DNA of 50,298 nt, taken from positions 1 through 50,298 of the forward strand of contig SAQL01000039.1 of assembly GCA_004020645.1 (NCBI GenBank), read 5' to 3'. This DNA comes from Mesorhizobium sp. Its GTDB lineage: Bacteria; Pseudomonadota; Alphaproteobacteria; Rhizobiales; Rhizobiaceae. Every line of letters begins with the position of its first letter. Position 1 is the stretch's first letter. Positions 45,750-50,298 of this stretch are shown in pieces. Position numbers and translations under genes: made by a program. The notes under the pieces are model-generated. The model had not been told where the DNA came from. It did no database searches and was given only the letters and a program-made list of their open reading frames with translations.

Positions 45750-46655
45750 TTATAAATATTCGCGGACAAAAATGCCCGCGCTATGAAGAGTGCGGCGACC
45801 GGCACTCAACCCTGCATTCCAAACCGGCCAAGCGTGAATCATACGCGGCCAAATTTCGAGACGCACTTTGACGTCAGCCGCGCCGGCGGCTTCCGCGAGC
45901 CGGGTTGCGTCCGACAACAGCGTCTCGGCCGAACCGACTTGTATCAGCATTGGGGGAAATCCGCTCAGATCGGCGAACAACGGCGAGATCAGGGGATCAC
46001 GCCGAGCAACGCCATGGGGAACATAGGCGGTGGCCAGTTCCTCCAAATACGCCCGGTGGATGATAGGGTCGATCGCGTCCTTAGTTGATAGTGTCGCGCC
46101 GGACATCGAAAGGTCCGTCCAGGGCGAGACCAGCCAAAGACATCGCGGCAACCGCTCCCCTGCCGCGCACAATATACTGACCAAGCACAGGGTGAGGTTG
46201 CCGCCCGCACTGTCTCCGCCAACCACGATGCGATCCGGCGCGATCCCTTGCCGGCTCAGAAAGCGCCATGCGGTGAGTGCGTCTTCATGTTGCGCAGGGA
46301 AAGGATGCTCCGGTGCGCGTCGATAGTCGATCGCGAGGGTGCGCATTCCCATTGCTCGACCTGCCTCGGTCACCATTCGACGATGACTTTGGAGAGAGCC
46401 GGAGCAGTAGCCACCACCGTGGAAAAAGAGCAGAACCTTATCCCTGTCACTCTCAGGCGCTAGCGACCACTCTCCTTCAAGGCCGTCAAAAACCGCATCC
46501 TCGCATCGGATGTCGTCCGCAATCGGCCACACCGAACCAACTTCGTCGAGCCGCGCCCGGCGTTCGTCCCAGTCCACCGGTCGTGGCTTTGACGTCAACA
46601 ACCTGCGGACGGCGTTGATCTCCGTCAGATCGAGGTGTTCGTCCACATCGCTCAT
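45750..46655 (-). CDS. Alpha/beta hydrolase of the hormone-sensitive-lipase family
   Basis: 301 residues. HSL-family signature: oxyanion hole HGGGYCSG, nucleophile Ser in VGGDSAGGNLTL, Asp in a segment after QVGSAETLLSDA, and His in MIHAWPVWNAG. The family includes arylesterases and lipases acting on short acyl esters. No signal peptide, so cytoplasmic. ATG 46655 has GGGGAAGC upstream. It converges on the TetR gene with 66 bases between stops and appears to be a single unit. Confidence 0.87.
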   Translation of the reverse strand: MSDVDEHLDLTEINAVRRLLTSKPRPVDWDERRARLDEVGSVWPIADDIRCEDAVFDGLEGEWSLAPESDRDKVLLFFHGGGYCSGSLQSHRRMVTEAGRAMGMRTLAIDYRRAPEHPFPAQHEDALTAWRFLSRQGIAPDRIVVGGDSAGGNLTLCLVSILCAAGERLPRCLWLVSPWTDLSMSGATLSTKDAIDPIIHRAYLEELATAYVPHGVARRDPLISPLFADLSGFPPMLIQVGSAETLLSDATRLAEAAGAADVKVRLEIWPRMIHAWPVWNAGLSAGRRTLHSAGIFVREYL

Positions 46656-47252
46656 TTTGCTTCCCCAGCCTCATCAAGCTTAGAAAACCGGCGGACAGCA
46701 ACAGCCACACGTCATCTATAAAGTGCCGACGCCAGCGCTGGGAATTCTTCGTTAGAATTGCGCCACGGCCCGTAAACCCGCTCGTCATCTTTTAGCACTG
46801 CCCCCGCACATGGTCGAATATTTCCATCTGATATTTGGCCGCCTCGGGCACAAAGCTGTCCTTCAAGATGAAACATGTGACGGGCACCTATGGGTCAATC
46901 CTTCACGTCCAACGGCAACTGCCCTGGGAAGCCGTCCTGCGGACGAAAAGCAACCCCGGGACATCCCGTGACGCTGTACTCGGCACGAGAGGCCGGTGTT
47001 CGAAAGCGACGCCTAAGGGAGTCTAATCGAAACGCCAGCCTGTCGCCTTGTGCGGACGGCCGATGCGGTTCGCCGAACGCATCATCGGCTCGAGGCTCGG
47101 ATCGTCGATATTGCCGAAATCGGGCAAGCCATACTGTGCACCGGGCGATGTGCAGGTGCTGCCCCCTTTGATCGATCAATTCCAAGCCGCCCTTCACACA
47201 GCCTGGATGGGCTCTATCTGCATCCTGAGTCCAAATACTGGAGGACAGCACA
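46656..47252. other. Intergenic region with possible gene remnants
   Basis: About 600 bases without an intact gene. Two short minus-strand frames look protein-like but lack starts: 46792-46887 (VPVTCFILKDSFVPEAAKYQ, MEIFDHVRGQC) and 47023-47167 (GGSTCTSPGAQYGLPDFGNI, DDPSLEPMMRSANRIGRPHK, ATGWRFD). I cannot assign either to a family. GGAGGACAGC before 47253 is the ribosome binding site of the next gene. Confidence 0.4.
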
Positions 47253-47558
47253 ATGAAGCACGTTCTCGCATTGGCACTCTTCATCGGCGCCGGACCGCTG
47301 TTTGCCACGGCAGCCTATGCCGAACCGCCGGATCATGCCCGCAACGATGACGCAAGCCTCCATCCCGGTCATCAAGGGCACCTGTCGAGCGGCCGCCAAT
47401 ACCCAGGAAGACCTGCCACTGAGTTCCACGAGAGCTTGGAGGCGGAAGGAGAGCCGAGCTTTCCGACCGGTCCGGGTGGGTGGGCCGAGCAACAGAGTGA
47501 CGGCGCTAACGCCCAGCGTAGCAGCACCGACGCAACGGCCGACAACCAGGGCAGGTAA
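47253..47558 (+). CDS. Small exported hypothetical protein
   Basis: 101 residues. A clean Sec signal peptide (residues 1-23, hydrophobic LALALFIGAGPLFATAAYA, cleavage after AYA) is followed by a polar, disordered-looking 78-residue mature part (AEPPDHARNDDASLHPGHQG). It has Gly-, Ser- and Glu-rich runs and no cysteines. A good GGAGGACAGC precedes ATG 47253. I know no function; small exported proteins of this kind are common in rhizobia. Confidence 0.6.
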   Translation: MKHVLALALFIGAGPLFATAAYAEPPDHARNDDASLHPGHQGHLSSGRQYPGRPATEFHESLEAEGEPSFPTGPGGWAEQQSDGANAQRSSTDATADNQGR

Positions 47559-47859
47559 ACACAGGTCCTGACGGGTAAATCGCGGCATGGCCGGTGCATG
47601 CACCGGCCATGATCCCGATCGCGAGCGAGCAGGAAGAAAATGACTGCGGCATGGATCGCAGGTCCATGAGGCCCAAACGGTGCTGATCGCTGATCGTGCG
47701 AAGGTGATCGATGACCGGCTGACGGTCGTACATGAGAGCCGCGCGCTTGCCGCGCCGCGATGACATCCTCAACTCGCCTGAATGCGGCTGTGGCCCATTC
47801 GATAACGGAATGCCAGCGGAGCAAGTAATTCCGCCCTGAATTGCGTCAGGTGCGAAATC
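47559..47859. other. Intergenic region without recognised content
   Basis: About 300 bases between two small genes in convergent orientation. Several minus-strand frames are open but none has a start with a ribosome binding site or a recognisable product. No hairpin longer than seven bp was found. Confidence 0.5.
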
Positions 47860-48126
47860 CTATGCGAACAAGCCGACTGCTCGATCGTAAAAATGGTCGA
47901 GAGCGCAGCGCCTGGCGGCAATCCGGGCGGCTTCAAGCAATTCCTCGCGACCCGAGGCGCCGTCCTTGTAGGTTGCGATGACCACGCGCGCGATCATTTC
48001 GGCGTCCTGGTTGTCAAGTTCCGCTTCGCCGGACCGCAAAATTTCCCGAACCACACCCCTCAAGAGATCCAGTTCAATGGTTGAAAAGACGCCCATATGG
48101 GGCGCGGATGTACACTCCACCGCCAT
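47860..48126 (-). CDS. Small hypothetical protein
   Basis: 88 residues, soluble, helical (STIELDLLRGVVREILRSGE, NQDAEMIARVVIATYKDGAS, LLEAARIAARRCALDHFYD). GGGAGGAATTCAG lies just before the start MAVECTSAPHMG at 48124-48126, which strongly supports it as a gene. No family recognised. Confidence 0.65.
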   Translation of the reverse strand: MAVECTSAPHMGVFSTIELDLLRGVVREILRSGEAELDNQDAEMIARVVIATYKDGASGREELLEAARIAARRCALDHFYDRAVGLFA

Positions 48127-48398
48127 CTGAATTCCTCCCGTCGTCACGATATCAAACACGTGAAAGATTACAACTAAAGTATTAGGCGGGCGCTTCGGAG
48201 ATCGTTCGGCACCGCTGCAATCTTGCTATGCCGCATTTGCCCGAAGTGCCGCGAAATGCTTTTCTCAAGATGGGCTAGTGCCAACACATTGCCGAAGCGT
48301 CCGCAGACTTGCCGGACGCAACGCCTTACTGAACACGTTGCGCCGCATGACGTGCAAACGTCGCTAATGGGATCAGACCGGCTATCGGTGGAGGACTC

Positions 48399-48830
48399 AT
48401 GAAGAAGACTGTCGTTAGGGTTGTCTGTGCCATCGGCCAGGCGGGGCAACTCGGCCTCAATGGTAGCCTTCCCTGGGAAGGCAACCGGTCGCCGGAGTTT
48501 GTCGCCGACGTTGCACGATTTTTCGACCTCACGAGAGGGCACGTCTTGCTCGCCGGGCCCAAGACGATCGCGAGCGTTCCGGATTTTGCTCGCGCGGATC
48601 GGGAACTTGTCGTTGTTCGCTCCAGCATGGATCCCGAGGACACGCTCCAACGCTTTGCCGGCCGTGTCGTTTTCATCGGCGGCGGTCCACCGGTGTGGGA
48701 CGCCTACGCGCGCTTCGTCAGCCACTGGGACGTCACCCGGCTGCCCTATGACGGGCCGGCGGACCGCTGGTTCGATGCAAGATGGCTTACGGGAGGTGGC
48801 GAGGTTGCGAGAAATCACCGCGACCGATGA
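48399..48830 (+). CDS. Dihydrofolate reductase-family protein
   Basis: 143 residues. The DHFR fold is seen in VVCAIGQAGQLGLNGSLPWE (nucleotide and folate pocket with PW), then VLLAGPKTIASVPDF (NADPH site) and VVFIGGGPPVWDAYARF (glycine-rich phosphate loop). It is shorter than housekeeping DHFR (about 160-170) and differs at several folate contacts, with no clear Asp27 equivalent, so it may reduce another pterin-like or flavin substrate. GGAGGACTC precedes ATG 48399. It stands alone. Confidence 0.75.
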   Translation: MKKTVVRVVCAIGQAGQLGLNGSLPWEGNRSPEFVADVARFFDLTRGHVLLAGPKTIASVPDFARADRELVVVRSSMDPEDTLQRFAGRVVFIGGGPPVWDAYARFVSHWDVTRLPYDGPADRWFDARWLTGGGEVARNHRDR

Positions 48831-48944
48831 AGGCTCGGCTCGTTTCGATCCGGGGAACATTTAGACCACGTCGCGACCCCAAGTTCCAGTCCGCATTTTC
48901 TGCGACTTTGACCCTAGGGTGATTGCGATGCCCCAACCGGTTCC

Positions 48945-48967
48945 GAAACGGCCCAAAGGGTCGTTTC
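48945..48967. repeat. GAAACGRCCC palindromic element
   Basis: GAAACGGCCC (48945-48954), loop AAA, GGGTCGTTTC (48958-48967), one mismatch. Second member of the family also found at 6539-6566. It lies about 90 bases before the membrane-protein gene at 49057. Confidence 0.6.
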
Positions 48968-49056
48968 CAGTCGTTGACGCCCCTACGAAAACGTAGGTGT
49001 TGAAGCGGAATGGTATTAGTCTGCGCGGTCTGGAGCTTCAGGGACGCGGCAAAAGA

Positions 49057-49992
49057 ATGGATTTCAGTTCAGGCCAAAGCTATTTCCTCATCGGCGGCCT
49101 CATCCTGGTCGGTGCCGGGCTTCTGATCCTTTCGCTGATCGTCAATCTTCGTGTGGCACACAGCGTGCGCCACGATATACGCCATCGTGAAAAACTGCTG
49201 GAATACTATCGCAACATTTTTTCCCAGCTTGGCGTGATCCTGATTGGTATTGGCGTTTCCCTGTTCATCTTCTTTTTTCAGCAGAATTATCAGGACCAGC
49301 GCAAACGCGAAACGGAGCTCCAGCTGGTTCTCGCCAAACTGGCCGCGCGCATTGCTCGCGGCGCCGCCGTCGTCGAATACCTTGGCGAATTCGATGCGCT
49401 GCTGGATGATGGCGGGCCCTACATCAGCCCGGAACTCGGTGGAACGAATGCCGCGATCAGCGCGCACGGGGCGGAACTCGGCAAGCGGGTCGCCGAGATC
49501 CTTTTGGTTGAGCGCGATGTTGAGGTTCAAGGGTTCGAGATCCTGAACCTATCGCGCGACTTCGAGGCATCGTTCGTCGTCAACGAACTCGATCCCGCTC
49601 TGTGGTTCAACATCGTCCGGGATGAGAGCGAGATCAAATATGCCACCACTCAGCTCGCCCTCGACTACAAGGACCTGCAGGATGCGATCGGCGGAGACTC
49701 CATTGCGGTTGCGATCGCAAATCCTGAAAAGGAGGCAAAGATCAAGCAGGAGGTGCTCGACATCTTTTATGATGCCGACCTCTTGCGCCAGCGCAGCAGG
49801 AGACTTCTCGGCCGTGCGTGCTGGCTTTTCAGCCAGGGGCGCAGCTTCGTCAAGCTTGGACCGGTCAACGAGATCGAGGCCGATGCCAGGTCGCACCAGG
49901 AATGGATCGACCGGTCAAAACGCTTCCTGACGCAGTTGAAGTCAGGAAGCGGCGATTGCTTCAAATTGCTCCAGTTCAGCCCGGCGCCCTGA
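49057..49992 (+). CDS. Two-helix membrane protein of unknown function
   Basis: 311 residues from ATG 49057 (the frame is open to 48997). Two strong membrane helices lie at about residues 10-32 (FLIGGLILVGAGLLILSLIV) and 58-76 (LGVILIGIGVSLFIFFF), joined by a short basic loop. A 230-residue soluble tail follows, with heptad-like patterning and no known motif: helical ELQLVLAKLAARIARGAAVV, then acidic VVNELDPALWFNIVRDESEI, and RQRSRRLLGRACWLFSQGR. The two-helix hairpin plus cytoplasmic sensor-like tail resembles membrane-bound effector or signalling proteins, but I cannot name a family. Confidence 0.65.
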   Translation: MDFSSGQSYFLIGGLILVGAGLLILSLIVNLRVAHSVRHDIRHREKLLEYYRNIFSQLGVILIGIGVSLFIFFFQQNYQDQRKRETELQLVLAKLAARIARGAAVVEYLGEFDALLDDGGPYISPELGGTNAAISAHGAELGKRVAEILLVERDVEVQGFEILNLSRDFEASFVVNELDPALWFNIVRDESEIKYATTQLALDYKDLQDAIGGDSIAVAIANPEKEAKIKQEVLDIFYDADLLRQRSRRLLGRACWLFSQGRSFVKLGPVNEIEADARSHQEWIDRSKRFLTQLKSGSGDCFKLLQFSPAP

Positions 49993-50298
49993 ATTGAGCG
50001 CAGGCGTCCTGAGTTGGGATCGAGCCGGCAGCGCGGTTCGACTTGAGGTCCGCCGCTCTAAGTTGAAAACTCGATCAGCCGGCTGCCGCCAATCGCCGAG
50101 ATAGGTGGAAAGCAGCCATGAGCCAGCGTCTGACGGCGAGTAGTTCCTCGGCACAGTGATTTAGACAGATCGGCGATCGGCAGCATCGATAATTCCCGTC
50201 AGTGGCGAATCGCAAACCTCTATGATTGGCTGATACATCCCTCCCTTCGTCATCCTAGGGCAAGCAAGGAGCGAAGCGACGCGGCGCAGACCCTAGGA
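49993..50298. other. Window end, intergenic
   Basis: About 300 bases with no convincing gene in either direction. The only structure is the inverted repeat at the very end, listed separately. The next gene lies outside the window. Confidence 0.5.
50253..50298. repeat. Intergenic element with TCCTAGGG/CCCTAGGA ends
   Basis: Perfect 8-bp terminal inverted repeats at 50253-50260 and 50291-50298 enclose 30 bases rich in GCGAAGCGACGCGGCG, typical of a dispersed rhizobial intergenic element. It ends exactly at the window edge and may continue. Confidence 0.6.

Overview
The base composition, gene families and intergenic repeats fit an alphaproteobacterium of the order Hyphomicrobiales, most likely Mesorhizobium or a close Phyllobacteriaceae relative. 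Pointers are the high GC content, the dmeRF-type metal efflux pair, the paired DUF2182/DUF1326 genes, and the many 'ctcccc...ggggag...gcccggcaggg' palindromic elements. This is inference; no rRNA or other marker gene lies in the window.

Layout. 1-8 kb: an 8-bp tandem repeat, a FAD/Rieske oxidoreductase, then a decayed stretch (cytochrome c tail, frameshifted HiPIP, intact PQQ-type sugar dehydrogenase, half an MFS transporter, a second 5' copy of the FAD/Rieske gene), followed by DUF2182/DUF1326 and a Tat-exported sulfite-oxidase-like enzyme. 8-17 kb: regulators beside small-molecule enzymes: a DUF1330-methyltransferase fusion facing an AraC regulator; a methyltransferase/hydrolase operon facing a SARP/BTAD-hydrolase fusion regulator; an ECF sigma operon facing a VOC gene; a second VOC gene. 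17-24 kb: DoxX next to SDR debris, a class III cyclase-TPR protein bracketed by two 386-bp direct repeats, and a 947-residue ACP/acyl-AMP ligase/acyltransferase protein. 24-30 kb: a Kef-type antiporter, bacterioferritin, two intergenic gene graveyards (LysE, VOC and PepSY fragments), a frameshifted NmrA-like gene and its divergent LysR. 30-37 kb: dmeR-dmeF, a flavodoxin-fold oxidoreductase, a GntR/FCD regulator coupled to a pseudouridine synthase, then a PstS-like protein followed by an NptA-type Na/Pi transporter. 37-46 kb: a 2OG-Fe(II) oxygenase, an NfeD/slipin pair, and a three-gene xanthine-dehydrogenase-family operon facing a TetR gene, separated by inverted pairs of palindromic repeats. 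46-50 kb: an HSL-type hydrolase, small hypothetical proteins, a DHFR-family protein and an orphan two-helix membrane protein.

The window looks like accessory chromosome: mostly short operons of one to three genes with their own divergent regulator, interleaved with gene remnants. At least eight broken or fragmentary genes can be read. The most distinctive items are the SARP-hydrolase fusion with an 11-bp-period direct repeat in its divergent promoter, the repeat-bracketed cyclase, the standalone PstS-NptA pair, and a nested 310-bp double palindrome at 38.1-38.4 kb. I saw no CRISPR array, rRNA, complete tRNA, integrase or transposase.
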